A stretch of DNA of 64,000 bases, from positions 434,001 to 498,000 of the forward strand of contig NZ_CP044126.1 of NCBI RefSeq assembly GCF_016864575.1. The letters are read 5' to 3'. Numbering within the stretch: the stretch's first letter is position 1; the number at the start of each line of letters is the position of its first letter. Made by a program: the position numbers and the translations under genes. The DNA comes from Rhizobium sp. BG4 (lineage in GTDB: Bacteria > Pseudomonadota > Alphaproteobacteria > Rhizobiales > Rhizobiaceae). Positions 44,860 to 54,446 of this stretch are shown here, in pieces. The notes under the pieces were generated by a model. The model was not told the origin of the DNA. It saw nothing but the letters and a program-made list of their open reading frames with translations, and made no database searches.

Positions 44860-45753
44860 ATGTCAGCCCTCGCAAAGAATGAACCGATTACCCCAGCGCA
44901 GCCTGCCCCCAAGACGGCAAACGTGGTGCGCCTGACCAAGGCGCCTTCGCGCCGCGTCAATGTCCAGCAGCTTGCGACAGCCGCCGCTCGCAATGTCGTG
45001 CCGCCGCTTGTCGTGCTCGCAGTGATGCTCGGCGTCTGGCAGATTCTCTGTTCGTCGCCGACGGCCTCGCTGCCTTCGCCGCATCAGGTCTGGCAGGAAA
45101 GCTACGATCTGATCGCCTTCCCGTTCTTCAATTACGGCTCGCAGGATATCGGCCTCGGCTGGCGCGTGCTGGTTTCGCTGCAGCGGGTCGCCTATGGCTT
45201 CGGACTTGCCGCTGTCGGCGGCATCGTCATCGGCGCGATCATCGGCCAGTCGGTCTGGGCGATGCGCGGCCTCGACCCGATCTTCCAGGTGCTGCGCACC
45301 GTGCCGCCGCTCGCCTGGCTGCCGCTGTCGCTGGCCGCTTTCCAGGACAGCAACCCTTCGGCGATCTTCGTGATCTTCATCACCTCGATCTGGCCCGTCA
45401 TCATCAATACCGCCGTCGGCGTGCGCAACATCCCGCAGGATTACCGCAACGTGGCGCAGGTTCTGCGGCTGAACCAGATCGAGTTCTTCTTCAAGATCAT
45501 GCTGCCTTCGGCCGCCCCCTACATCTTCACCGGCCTGCGCATCGGCGTCGGTCTCTCGTGGCTGGCGATCGTCGCCGCCGAGATGCTGACCGGCGGTGTC
45601 GGTATCGGCTTCTTCATCTGGGATGCGTGGAACTCGTCGCGCCTGCCCGACATCATCGTCGCGCTCGCCTATATCGGCGTCGTCGGCTTCGCCCTCGACA
45701 AGCTCGTGGCGGCAGCCGGCCGGCTGATCACCCGCGGCGCTTCGGCAAATTGA
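44860..45753 (+). CDS. nrtB: Nitrate ABC transporter permease NrtB
   Basis: This 297-residue permease of the NrtB/SsuC/TauC type has a long cytoplasmic N-terminus (to about residue 45), then six TM segments. The coupling loop is YRNVAQVLRLNQIEFFFKIMLP. ATG 44860 follows an AAGGAG ribosome binding site. It works with NrtA and the ATPase encoded downstream. Confidence 0.92.
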   Translation: MSALAKNEPITPAQPAPKTANVVRLTKAPSRRVNVQQLATAAARNVVPPLVVLAVMLGVWQILCSSPTASLPSPHQVWQESYDLIAFPFFNYGSQDIGLGWRVLVSLQRVAYGFGLAAVGGIVIGAIIGQSVWAMRGLDPIFQVLRTVPPLAWLPLSLAAFQDSNPSAIFVIFITSIWPVIINTAVGVRNIPQDYRNVAQVLRLNQIEFFFKIMLPSAAPYIFTGLRIGVGLSWLAIVAAEMLTGGVGIGFFIWDAWNSSRLPDIIVALAYIGVVGFALDKLVAAAGRLITRGASAN

Positions 45754-45764
45754 GGAGATCAGAG

Positions 45765-46562
45765 ATGACCGCTTATTTGAAGCTCGACCATATCGACAAG
45801 CATTTCGATCGCGGCGGCGTTCGTGCCGAAGTCCTCAAGGGCATCAACCTGACGATCGCCAAGGGCGAATTCGTCTCGATCATCGGCCATTCCGGCTGCG
45901 GCAAGTCCACGCTGCTCAACCTGATCGCCGGACTGACGCCGGTCTCCTCGGGCGCCGTCCTGCTGGAAAACCGCGAAGTGAACGCGCCGGGGCCGGAACG
46001 CGCCGTCGTCTTTCAGAACCATTCGCTGCTTCCCTGGCTCTCCGTCTACGAGAACGTCAACCTCGCCGTCTCCAAGGTCTTCGGCGGCAGCAAGACGAAG
46101 GCGGAGCGCCATGACTGGGTGATGGCCAATCTGGACCTCGTGCAGATGGCTCACGCGAAGGACAAGCGCCCCGCAGAGATTTCCGGCGGCATGAAGCAGC
46201 GCGTCGGCATCGCCCGGGCGCTTGCCATGGAACCAAAGATCCTGCTGCTCGACGAACCCTTCGGCGCGCTCGACGCGCTGACGCGTGCCCATCTACAGGA
46301 TGCCGTCATGGAGATCCATGCCCGGCTCGGCAACACGATGGTGATGATCACCCACGATGTCGACGAAGCGGTGCTTCTCTCGGACCGGATCGTGATGATG
46401 ACCAACGGCCCGGCGGCCAAGATCGGCGAAGTCCTCGACGTGCCGATCCCCCGCCCGCGCAACCGCATCGAGCTCGCCTCCGACCGAACCTACCTCAAAT
46501 GCCGCGAGGCCGTGCTGAAGTTCCTCTACGAACGTCACCGCTTCGTCGAAGCTGCGGAGTAA
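45765..46562 (+). CDS. nrtC: Nitrate ABC transporter ATP-binding protein
   Basis: This 265-residue ATPase has Walker A GHSGCGKST, signature ISGGMKQRVGIARAL, Walker B ILLLDEPFGALD and the switch His in MITHDVDEAV. It is a single-domain ATPase of the NrtD/NasD type. Unlike cyanobacterial NrtC, it lacks a C-terminal NrtA-like domain, so the homodimer should power the permease. The gene starts 11 bp after nrtB and ends 4 bp before nirB. Confidence 0.9.
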   Translation: MTAYLKLDHIDKHFDRGGVRAEVLKGINLTIAKGEFVSIIGHSGCGKSTLLNLIAGLTPVSSGAVLLENREVNAPGPERAVVFQNHSLLPWLSVYENVNLAVSKVFGGSKTKAERHDWVMANLDLVQMAHAKDKRPAEISGGMKQRVGIARALAMEPKILLLDEPFGALDALTRAHLQDAVMEIHARLGNTMVMITHDVDEAVLLSDRIVMMTNGPAAKIGEVLDVPIPRPRNRIELASDRTYLKCREAVLKFLYERHRFVEAAE

Positions 46563-46566
46563 CACC

Positions 46567-49017
46567 ATGACCGAGAAACTCGTCATCATCGGCAATGGCA
46601 TGGCGCCGGGGCGCATGCTGGAGCATCTCTTCGAACAGGCGCCCGGCCGCTACGCCGTCACGATCTTCAACGCCGAACCGCGCGTGAATTACGACCGCAT
46701 CATGCTCTCGCCGGTTCTCTCCGGCGAGAAGACCTACGAGCAGATCGTCATCCACGGCGACGGCTGGTACATCGACCACGGCATCACGCTCTACAAGGGC
46801 CACAAGATCGTCGCCATCGACCGTACTGTAAAGACCGTGACCTCGGATCATGGCGTCACCGAAAGCTATGACAAGCTCGTCATCGCCACCGGTTCCGTGC
46901 CCTTCATCATCCCGGTTCCCGGCAAGGACCTGCCGGGTGTCATCACCTATCGCGACCTCGACGACGTGCAGGCCATGCTGCTTGCCGCCCAGTCGCGTGA
47001 AAAGGCCGTGGTCATCGGCGGCGGTCTGCTCGGCCTCGAGGCGGCTGCCGGTCTTGCCCAGCGCGGCATGGACGTCACCGTTCTCCACGTCATGCCGACG
47101 CTGATGGAGCGCCAGCTCGATCCGGCTGCCGGCTACCTGCTGCAGAAGGCCGTGGAAGAACGCGGCATCAAGGTGATCTGCAAGGCCAATACCAAGGCGA
47201 TCGTCGGCGACGGCAAGGTCGAGGGCATCGAGCTCGACAACGGTACGATCATTCCGGCAACGCTGGTGGTCATGGCGGTCGGCATCCGTCCGAACGTCAA
47301 TCTCGCCAAGGATGCCGGCCTCGCGGTCAACCGCGGCATCGTCGTCGATGCCGGAATGCAGACCTCGGATGGCGATATCTACTCGGTCGGCGAATGCGCC
47401 GAAGTGGGCGGCATGGTCTATGGCCTGGTCGCGCCGCTCTACGAGATGGCGCGGGTCGCCGCCTCGCATCTGGCGGGCGACAGCAAGCCTGCCTTCGTCC
47501 ATTCTGATACGCCGACCAAACTGAAGGTGACCGGCATCGAGCTCTTCTCGCTCGGCGACTTTGCCGATGGCGACGACCGCGAGGAAATCGTCCTGCGCGA
47601 CGCGACCGCAGGGGTCTACAAGCGCCTCGTCATCAAGGAAAACCGGATCATCGGCACCGTGCTTTACGGCGAGACGGCCGACGGCGCCTGGTTCAACGAC
47701 CTGAAGAAGAAGGCGACCGACATCTCGCAGATGCGCGATACGCTGATCTTCGGCCAGGCCTATCAAGGAGGGTCGCCGCTGGACCCTATGGCGGCCGTTG
47801 CAGCCTTGCCGGATGATGCGGAAATCTGCGGCTGCAACGGTGTCTGCAAGGGAAAGATCACATCGACGATCAGTGCCAAGGGACTGACCTCGCTGGATGA
47901 TGTGCGCGCACACACGAAGGCGTCGGCCTCCTGCGGCTCCTGCACCGGCCTCGTCGAACAGCTGATGTCGCTGACGCTCGGCGATGCCTATAACCCAGCC
48001 GCCGTCACGCCGATGTGCACTTGCACGGAGCTCGGCCATGACGACGTGCGCCGCCTGATCAAGGCAAAGAAGCTGAAGACCATTCCTGCCGTCATGCAGG
48101 AGCTGGAATGGAAGACCTCCTGCGGCTGCGCCAAGTGCCGCCCCGCCTTGAACTACTATCTGGTCGCCGACTGGCCGGATGAATATGCCGACGACTACCA
48201 GTCGCGGTTCATCAACGAGCGTGTCCATGCCAACATCCAGAAGGACGGCACCTATTCGGTCGTGCCGCGCATGTGGGGCGGCGTGACGAATGCCAACGAG
48301 CTGCGCGCCATCGCCGATGTCATCGACAAATTCGAGATACCGATGGTCAAGGTCACCGGCGGCCAGCGCATCGATCTGCTCGGCATCGAGAAGGAAGACC
48401 TTCCGGCCGTCTGGGCCGATCTCGGCAAGGCCGGCTTCATCTCCGGCCAGGCCTATGCCAAGGGGCTGCGCACCGTGAAGACCTGCGTCGGCTCCGACTG
48501 GTGCCGCTTCGGCACGCAGGATTCGACCGGCCTCGGCATCCGCATCGAGAAATTCATGTGGGGCTCCTGGACGCCGGCAAAGCTGAAGCTGGCGGTTTCA
48601 GGGTGTCCGCGAAACTGCGCCGAGGCGACCTGCAAGGATATCGGCGTGATCTGCGTCGACAGCGGTTTCGAGATCCATTTCGCCGGTGCTGCCGGTCTCG
48701 ACATCAAGGGCACCGAGGTGCTCGGCCTCGTCAAAACAGAGGACGAAGCGCTGGAGCATATCGTGGCGCTGACGCAGATGTATCGCGAGCAGGGCCGCTA
48801 TCTCGAGCGCATCTACAAATGGGCCAAGCGCATCGGCCTCGACGAAATCCGCCGGCAGATCATGGAGGATACCGAGAAGCGCACCGGCTATTACGAGCGC
48901 TTCGTCTTCTCGCAGAAATTTGCCCAGGTCGATCCCTGGTCGGAGCGCGTCTCCGGCAAGGACAAGCACGAGTTCAAGCCGATGGCGACCGTCGGCTTCA
49001 GCGAAGCGGCGGAGTGA
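46567..49017 (+). CDS. nirB: Assimilatory nitrite reductase [NAD(P)H] large subunit NirB
   Basis: This 816-residue enzyme reduces nitrite to ammonium in the cytoplasm. Domains in order: an N-terminal FAD/NAD(P)H oxidoreductase with VVIGGGLLGLEAAAGLA, one or two BFD-type [2Fe-2S] domains (CGCNGVCKGKI, SCGSCTGLVEQL, then TSCGCAKCRPAL), and a C-terminal sirohaem/[4Fe-4S] reductase with CVGSDWC and SGCPRNCAEATC. It lies 4 bp after the nitrate ATPase and is followed by nirD. Confidence 0.94.
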   Translation: MTEKLVIIGNGMAPGRMLEHLFEQAPGRYAVTIFNAEPRVNYDRIMLSPVLSGEKTYEQIVIHGDGWYIDHGITLYKGHKIVAIDRTVKTVTSDHGVTESYDKLVIATGSVPFIIPVPGKDLPGVITYRDLDDVQAMLLAAQSREKAVVIGGGLLGLEAAAGLAQRGMDVTVLHVMPTLMERQLDPAAGYLLQKAVEERGIKVICKANTKAIVGDGKVEGIELDNGTIIPATLVVMAVGIRPNVNLAKDAGLAVNRGIVVDAGMQTSDGDIYSVGECAEVGGMVYGLVAPLYEMARVAASHLAGDSKPAFVHSDTPTKLKVTGIELFSLGDFADGDDREEIVLRDATAGVYKRLVIKENRIIGTVLYGETADGAWFNDLKKKATDISQMRDTLIFGQAYQGGSPLDPMAAVAALPDDAEICGCNGVCKGKITSTISAKGLTSLDDVRAHTKASASCGSCTGLVEQLMSLTLGDAYNPAAVTPMCTCTELGHDDVRRLIKAKKLKTIPAVMQELEWKTSCGCAKCRPALNYYLVADWPDEYADDYQSRFINERVHANIQKDGTYSVVPRMWGGVTNANELRAIADVIDKFEIPMVKVTGGQRIDLLGIEKEDLPAVWADLGKAGFISGQAYAKGLRTVKTCVGSDWCRFGTQDSTGLGIRIEKFMWGSWTPAKLKLAVSGCPRNCAEATCKDIGVICVDSGFEIHFAGAAGLDIKGTEVLGLVKTEDEALEHIVALTQMYREQGRYLERIYKWAKRIGLDEIRRQIMEDTEKRTGYYERFVFSQKFAQVDPWSERVSGKDKHEFKPMATVGFSEAAE

Positions 49018-49021
49018 GGAG

Positions 49022-49357
49022 ATGGACATGAACTGGATCTCGATCGGCGACATCTCCGACATTCCGCTGCGCGGCGCGCGCTGCGTGAAGACCCCGCAGG
49101 GAAAGATCGCCGTCTTCCGCACGGCCGAAAACGAGGTCTTCGCAATCGAAGACCACTGCCCGCACAAGGGCGGACCGCTCTCCCAGGGCATCGTTCACGG
49201 CAAGGCGGTCACCTGCCCGCTGCACAACTGGGTGATCTCGCTGGAAACCGGCAAGGCGCTTGGGGCCGATGACGGGGTGGTGCGGACAATCCCTGTCCGG
49301 AATGAGGATGGGGCACTGTTTATTGCGTTCGAAAGTTTGATGATGGCGGCGGAGTGA
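49022..49357 (+). CDS. nirD: Nitrite reductase small subunit NirD, Rieske-type
   Basis: This 111-residue partner of NirB has a Rieske fold. Both Rieske ligand pairs are present (CPHKGGPLS and CPLHNW), so it should carry a [2Fe-2S] cluster, unlike the E. coli NirD, which has lost these ligands. ATG 49022 lies 4 bp after nirB. ATG 49028 is a second candidate start. A palindromic element separates it from nasA. Confidence 0.93.
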   Translation: MDMNWISIGDISDIPLRGARCVKTPQGKIAVFRTAENEVFAIEDHCPHKGGPLSQGIVHGKAVTCPLHNWVISLETGKALGADDGVVRTIPVRNEDGALFIAFESLMMAAE

Positions 49358-49376
49358 TCAGACGAATGCGTTCGGA

Positions 49377-49531
49377 GCTACCCCCCTCTGCCTTGCCAGG
49401 CATCTCCCCCACAAGGAGGGAGATTGGCTGGGCTCACCCGCTCGCCTCAACCTTCATTGTTTGGGGAGATGCATGCCACGTGTCGATCTCCCCCTTGTGG
49501 GGGAGATGTCCGGCAGGACAGAGGGGGTAGC
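49377..49531. repeat. RIME-like palindromic intergenic element
   Basis: This is a large imperfect inverted repeat of about 155 bp. GCTACCCCC at the left end mirrors GGGGGTAGC at the right, and inner blocks such as CATCTCCCCCACAAGG mirror CTTGTGGGGGAGATG. It resembles the Rhizobium-type intergenic mosaic elements scattered in rhizobial genomes. I name the family tentatively. It may add a hairpin in the nirD-nasA transcript. Confidence 0.7.
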
Positions 49532-49562
49532 CACACACTCGGCGACCTGAGGGCCAACCCCC

Positions 49563-52229
49563 ATGCCCACTGAAACCAAAACCACCTGCCCTTATTGCGG
49601 CGTCGGCTGCGGCGTCATCGCCAAGGTCGACGACACCGGATCGGTCTCCGTCAGGGGCGACCCCGATCATCCCGCCAATTTCGGCCGCCTCTGTTCCAAG
49701 GGCTCGGCGCTCGCCGAGACCATCGATCTCGACGGCCGCCTACTCCATCCTGAAGTCAACGGCGCGCGGACCAGCTGGAACACCGCGCTCGACCTCGTCG
49801 CGACGAAATTCTCCGAAGCCATCGCCGAACACGGCCCTGATGCCGTCGCCTTCTACGTCTCCGGCCAGCTGCTGACCGAAGACTATTACGTCGCCAACAA
49901 GCTGATGAAGGGCTTTATCGGCACGGCCAATATCGACACCAATTCCCGCCTCTGCATGTCGTCTTCGGTCGCCGGCCATCGCCGCGCTTTCGGATCGGAT
50001 ACGGTCCCCGGCACCTATGAGGATCTCGAGCTTGCCGATCTCGTCATCCTGACCGGCTCGAACCTCGCCTGGTGCCATCCCGTTCTCTACCAGCGGCTCG
50101 CCGCCGCCAAGGCGGCCCGGCCAGGGATGAAGATCGTCGTGATCGATCCGCGCCGGACGATGACATGCGATATTGCCGATCTGCATCTGGCGATCCGTCC
50201 GGATGGCGATGTGGCGCTGTTTACCGGCCTGCTCGCGCATCTGGCGACCAGCCCGGCGATCGATCAGAATTATATCGGCGCCCATACGGTGGGCTTCGCC
50301 GAGGCCTTTGCCTCCGCGGCGGCTCTCAGCTGGGATGAACTCCTGGAGCGTACCGGCCTTCCCGCCATGCAGCTGCGCGAATTCTTCCGGCTGTTCGAGA
50401 CGGTGCAGAAAACCATCACCTGCTACAGCCAAGGGGTCAATCAGTCGGCATCGGGCACCGACAAGGTCAATGCCATCCTGAACTGCCATCTGGCGACCGG
50501 GCGGATCGGCCGTCCCGGCATGGGACCGTTCTCGCTGACCGGTCAGCCGAACGCCATGGGCGGGCGCGAAGTCGGCGGGTTGGCCAATATGCTGGCCGCG
50601 CATATGGCAATCGAGAATGCTGGGGATCGCGACCGCGTGCAGCGCTTCTGGTCGTCGCCCGGCATTGCCGCCAAGCCCGGCCTGAAGGCGGTCGACATGT
50701 TCAGCGCTGTCGCCGAAGGCCGCATCAAGGCGCTCTGGATCATGGCGACCAATCCCGTCGTTTCCATGCCCGACGCCGATGCCGTCGAGGCTGCGATTGC
50801 CGCCTGCCCCTTCGTCGTCGTATCCGATATCGTTGGGAACACGGAAACGACGCGTCATGCCGATGTCCTCCTCCCCTCGCTCGGATGGGGCGAGAAGGAT
50901 GGCACGGTGACCAATTCCGAGCGCCGCATCTCGCGCCAACGCCCCTTCCTGCCGGCTCCCGGCGAAGCGCGTGCCGACTGGTGGCAGCTTGCCGAAGTCG
51001 CACGGCGCATGGGCCATGGGGCGGCGTTCGGTTTTGCCGATCCGGCAGCGATCTTTGCCGAGCATGCCGCCCTCTCCGCCTTCGAAAATGAGGGCAGCCG
51101 CGATTTCGATATCGGCGCCTATGCCGGCATCGACGACGCAGCCTATCGGGCGCTGCACCCTTTCCAATGGCCAGCGTCTTTGGCCGAGACTCCCACTCCC
51201 CCCGGCGGCAAACGCTTCTTCGCCGATGGCGGCTTCTTCCATCCCGACCGGCGCGCCCGCTTCATTGCCGTCAACCTTCCGGAAACGGACAGGACGAACG
51301 CGGACTATCCGCTGACGCTGAACACCGGCCGCATCCGCGACCAGTGGCACACCATGACGCGCACCGGAAAGAGCGCCCGCCTTTCCGCCCATATCGCCGA
51401 ACCCTTCGCCGAAATCCATCCGCGGGACGCCATCGAGCTCGGTATCCGCGGCGCCGGTCTGGTCGAGATCGAGAGCCCTCATGGCACGGCGGTCGTCCGC
51501 GCGCTGATCAGCGAGCGCCAGGCACGCGGCAGTATCTTCGTGCCTATGCATTGGAACGGGCAGTTCTCCGCCCGTGCCCGCATCGACGCGGCCGTGGCAC
51601 CCGTTGTCGATCCCGTCTCCGGCCAGCCTGCCTCGAAGAACGTCGCCGTCAGGGCACGGCCGCTCAAGGCAGAGCACTACGGCTTTGCCGTTTCCGCCGC
51701 GAGGCCCGAGAACCTTGATTGCGATTACTGGGCTCTCGCGAAGGCCGAAGGCGGATGGCGGCTGGAATTCGCATCCTGCACCGGGATTTCCGACTGGGCG
51801 AACTGGTGTCGCAAGCATCTCGGCATTCCTGCTGGTGTCGAGCCACTCGGCTATTGCGACGGGGCGACCGGCGAAACGCGGCTTGCCTTCTTTGACGGCA
51901 CGCGGCTGCTCGCCGCCCTCTTCGTCGCTCCCGAACCGGTCGCCGTTGCCCGGGCCTGGGCCGTGCAGCAGCTGACCGCCTCGCACGGCGATCTGCGCAA
52001 GCGCTTTGCGATCGCGGCCGGGCGGCCGGGAGCGGATCAGCCGGATCCCGGCGCCACCGTCTGCTCGTGCTTCGGCGTCGGCGTCAACCAGATCAGCGGC
52101 GCGATCCGCAATGGCTGTCATTCGGTCGAGGCGATCGGCAAGGCGCTCAATGCCGGCACCAATTGCGGTTCCTGCCGCGCCGAAATCCGCACCATCATCG
52201 ACAGCTGCCTTGCTGCGGCCGCCGAGTAG
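49563..52229 (+). CDS. nasA: Assimilatory nitrate reductase catalytic subunit NasA
   Basis: This 888-residue molybdopterin oxidoreductase reduces nitrate to nitrite in the cytoplasm. The N-terminal [4Fe-4S] ligands are Cys9, Cys12, Cys16 and Cys44 (CPYCGVGC and GRLCSKG). A bis-MGD catalytic region and the molydopterin dinucleotide-binding C-terminal domain (LTLNTGRIRDQWHTMTRTG) follow. The last 60 residues form a BFD-type [2Fe-2S] domain (VCSCFGVGVNQI, then NCGSCRAEI). No NasC/NasB reductase gene is present, so electrons may come through this extra domain. A GAGGG ribosome binding site precedes the start. Confidence 0.93.
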   Translation: MPTETKTTCPYCGVGCGVIAKVDDTGSVSVRGDPDHPANFGRLCSKGSALAETIDLDGRLLHPEVNGARTSWNTALDLVATKFSEAIAEHGPDAVAFYVSGQLLTEDYYVANKLMKGFIGTANIDTNSRLCMSSSVAGHRRAFGSDTVPGTYEDLELADLVILTGSNLAWCHPVLYQRLAAAKAARPGMKIVVIDPRRTMTCDIADLHLAIRPDGDVALFTGLLAHLATSPAIDQNYIGAHTVGFAEAFASAAALSWDELLERTGLPAMQLREFFRLFETVQKTITCYSQGVNQSASGTDKVNAILNCHLATGRIGRPGMGPFSLTGQPNAMGGREVGGLANMLAAHMAIENAGDRDRVQRFWSSPGIAAKPGLKAVDMFSAVAEGRIKALWIMATNPVVSMPDADAVEAAIAACPFVVVSDIVGNTETTRHADVLLPSLGWGEKDGTVTNSERRISRQRPFLPAPGEARADWWQLAEVARRMGHGAAFGFADPAAIFAEHAALSAFENEGSRDFDIGAYAGIDDAAYRALHPFQWPASLAETPTPPGGKRFFADGGFFHPDRRARFIAVNLPETDRTNADYPLTLNTGRIRDQWHTMTRTGKSARLSAHIAEPFAEIHPRDAIELGIRGAGLVEIESPHGTAVVRALISERQARGSIFVPMHWNGQFSARARIDAAVAPVVDPVSGQPASKNVAVRARPLKAEHYGFAVSAARPENLDCDYWALAKAEGGWRLEFASCTGISDWANWCRKHLGIPAGVEPLGYCDGATGETRLAFFDGTRLLAALFVAPEPVAVARAWAVQQLTASHGDLRKRFAIAAGRPGADQPDPGATVCSCFGVGVNQISGAIRNGCHSVEAIGKALNAGTNCGSCRAEIRTIIDSCLAAAAE

Positions 52230-52350
52230 CGGGCGGGCAATCACCGATCAGAAACTGTAGTTCCGTCTGCCCTCGCGAAGTGCTAAACCATGCGCATATA
52301 GGCGTATGATTTCGCTTTCTTTTTGCATTCCACGGGAGGATGGCGAGCGG

Positions 52351-53382
52351 ATGGAAATTGCGGCCCCGAAGATCCAGCTGAATTACGGCGCCGAGCCGGG
52401 CATTCGCTTTGCGGTGCTACTCGACGGCAAGGGCGGCTGTCGCGAGATCGGTGCCTCCGGTCTGCGCGACTGGAAGCCTGCCGATGGCATTCTCTGGGTT
52501 CACCTGGAACGCGATCACGTTGCCGCGGCCGCCTGGGTTGCCGAGCGTGGCGGCCTAGATCCGCTGGTGACGGATGCCCTGCTGGAAGACGAATCCCGCC
52601 CGCGTGTCGAGCCTGTCGACGACGGTTTGCTGATCATCCTGCGCGGCGTCTGTGCGGCACCACCCGAAGAGGCCGAAGACGCGCCCGTCGATCTCGATCT
52701 CGTGCCGCTGCATGCCTGGGTCGATGAAAACCGCGTCGTCACGCTGCGAGACAGCGGGCACTACATCACGGCGCTGCGCGACATCCGACAGGCGCTGGAG
52801 AAGGGCAAGGGGCCCAAGCGCACCGGCGAGCTTCTGGCACTCGTCAGCGACAAGCTTGTCAGAGACTTGGAGCCCGTTCTTGACCAGATGGACGAGGAGG
52901 TCGACGAGCTCGATGAATTGATCTTCCACGGCGAAGCCGCCGAAGTGCGCGAACGGCTCAAGCTGCTGCGCCGCCGCGCCGTTCAGCTGCGCCGCTACCT
53001 CGCTCCGCAGCGTGACGCGCTGAACCGTATAGAGCACGACGATGCGCCCTGGCTTGCCGAGCGCGACAAGCTCCGGATGCGCGAGGTCATCGACAAGCTG
53101 ATGCGCTTCATCGAATATCTCGACGCGATCCGCGACCGCACCGGCATCCTGCATGACGACCTTTCGACCGTGATCAGCGAGCGCATCGCCCGCAACTCCA
53201 ACAGGCTTGCCGCCCTTGCGGCGCTGCTCCTGCCGCCGAGCGTGGTGGCCGGCCTTTTCGGGATGAATGTCGGCGGCATTCCCGGGGTCAACGACACCTG
53301 GGCCTTCATCATCATCGTCGCCTTTGTGGCGGCGACTTCGGTCGCCACGCTTTACGTGCTGAAGCGCATCAACTGGCTTTGA
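52351..53382 (+). CDS. ZntB-like CorA family zinc/metal transporter
   Basis: This 343-residue CorA-superfamily protein has a long soluble N-terminal domain and two C-terminal TM segments. The selectivity motif appears as GLFGMNVGGIPG, close to ZntB (GVNLGGIPG). The preceding ESRPRVEPVDDGLLIILRGV also fits ZntB. I prefer ATG 52351 because the ZntB N-terminus starts there; an in-frame ATG at 52306 would add 15 residues. It probably moves Zn2+ or related divalent cations. Confidence 0.85.
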   Translation: MEIAAPKIQLNYGAEPGIRFAVLLDGKGGCREIGASGLRDWKPADGILWVHLERDHVAAAAWVAERGGLDPLVTDALLEDESRPRVEPVDDGLLIILRGVCAAPPEEAEDAPVDLDLVPLHAWVDENRVVTLRDSGHYITALRDIRQALEKGKGPKRTGELLALVSDKLVRDLEPVLDQMDEEVDELDELIFHGEAAEVRERLKLLRRRAVQLRRYLAPQRDALNRIEHDDAPWLAERDKLRMREVIDKLMRFIEYLDAIRDRTGILHDDLSTVISERIARNSNRLAALAALLLPPSVVAGLFGMNVGGIPGVNDTWAFIIIVAFVAATSVATLYVLKRINWL

Positions 53383-53451
53383 GTGCCGGGCGCGGAACCG
53401 GTGGGTGATGGACAGCGTTCTGTCCCAATTCCGCTCAGGGGGATTGAGATC

Positions 53452-53958
53452 ATGCGTCGTCAAGCACGTCTTATTGCAGTTCTTGCCGGTCTCTGTGCAG
53501 CCGCTCCGGCCGCCGCCGACGAGGCGGGGTTCCTGCAGCCGCTGAGCGGCAGCTGGACAGGCACCGGCAAGGTGCTCAGAAAGATCGGCAGCTCGCCGAT
53601 CAATGTTTCCTGCAAATTCAATATAGATGCGCCGGGAGCCTCGATCTCGATGCGAGGCAATTGCCGGGGCCTTCTGGTGGTCAACCGGGCGATCTCCGCA
53701 GACCTCGCGGCGCGCGGCACGCGCTATTCCGGCAATTATACCGGCCCGTCCGGCTCGCCGTCGCAGCTCTCGGGCAGCCGCCAGGGTGATGTGATCAATC
53801 TCGCTGTGCGTTGGGCGCGGCTCGTCAACGGCGACCGCAATGCCAACATGACGATCCGCAAGCGCGGCAACAGTCAGCTGCTGATCCAGACGATCGACAA
53901 GGATCCGGCGTCGGGCAAGTCGGTGACCACAAGCGAGATCAGCCTGCGCCGGCAGTGA
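53452..53958 (+). CDS. Secreted hypothetical protein
   Basis: This 168-residue protein has a Sec signal peptide (RRQARLIAVLAGLCAAAPAAA, cleavage after AAA near residue 22). The mature part starts DEAGFLQPLSGSWTGTGKV and has the alternating pattern of a small beta-rich domain. CAGGGGGAT lies upstream of ATG 53452. It is convergent with the 53963 gene, with 4 bp between stops. The function is unknown. Confidence 0.75.
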   Translation: MRRQARLIAVLAGLCAAAPAAADEAGFLQPLSGSWTGTGKVLRKIGSSPINVSCKFNIDAPGASISMRGNCRGLLVVNRAISADLAARGTRYSGNYTGPSGSPSQLSGSRQGDVINLAVRWARLVNGDRNANMTIRKRGNSQLLIQTIDKDPASGKSVTTSEISLRRQ

Positions 53959-53962
53959 CGGT

Positions 53963-54286
53963 TCAGGCCGTGCGGCGCTTCTTCTGCTGCTCGGCCCGCG
54001 TTGCCGTAAGAGCCCGTGCCTGATGGCGCTGGACGAGCGCCGTCTGCACCGTTGCCTGGAAATCGAGAACGCGATCGCGCACGGCGTCTTCCGACAGGCC
54101 ACACTGGCCGAGCTCGTCGGCCAGCCGGCGGCATTCGGCCTTCCAGAATGTCACGGCTGCCTCGCCATGCAGGTTATCGAGCGTCGCGGCGCAGCGGTCG
54201 ACATCGCCCGCCTTGGTCACGTCACGCACGATCAAAAGTTCGCTGTTTTTGAGAGCGGCCAGAAGCGCCGCAGGAGAGGCATCCAT
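53963..54286 (-). CDS. Hypothetical protein
   Basis: This 107-residue soluble, mostly helical protein (MDASPAALLAALKNSELLIVRD) has a basic C-terminal tail (RAEQQKKRRTA). Two cysteines are at AATLDN-adjacent DRCAAT and ECRRLADELGQC. ATG 54286 is preferred over an upstream GTG at 54349, as an ACGGGATG ribosome binding site precedes it. It is divergent from doeX. The function is unknown. Confidence 0.65.
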   Translation of the reverse strand: MDASPAALLAALKNSELLIVRDVTKAGDVDRCAATLDNLHGEAAVTFWKAECRRLADELGQCGLSEDAVRDRVLDFQATVQTALVQRHQARALTATRAEQQKKRRTA

Positions 54287-54446
54287 CGAATCATCCCGTT
54301 TTGTCAGCACAATCGTTAGACCGGCGATGGTTAACGACTGCTTGCGCACAGGAAGACAGCGATTTCGATCGCCGGATTGACGGCGGCAAAATGCGCTTCC
54401 ATTGTCGCGCTTCGCTCATGAAATGATTTGCAAGCCCGGAAAGATC

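Noticed and set aside
46495..48228. 577-codon minus-strand open frame opposite nirB
   Set aside because: Antisense shadow of nirB, which is a well-defined family member in the plus frame.
49740..52244. 834-codon minus-strand open frame opposite nasA
   Set aside because: It is an antisense shadow of the GC-rich nasA gene. The translation has no recognisable family and is rich in the Arg/Gly/Asp/Ala mix typical of such shadows.
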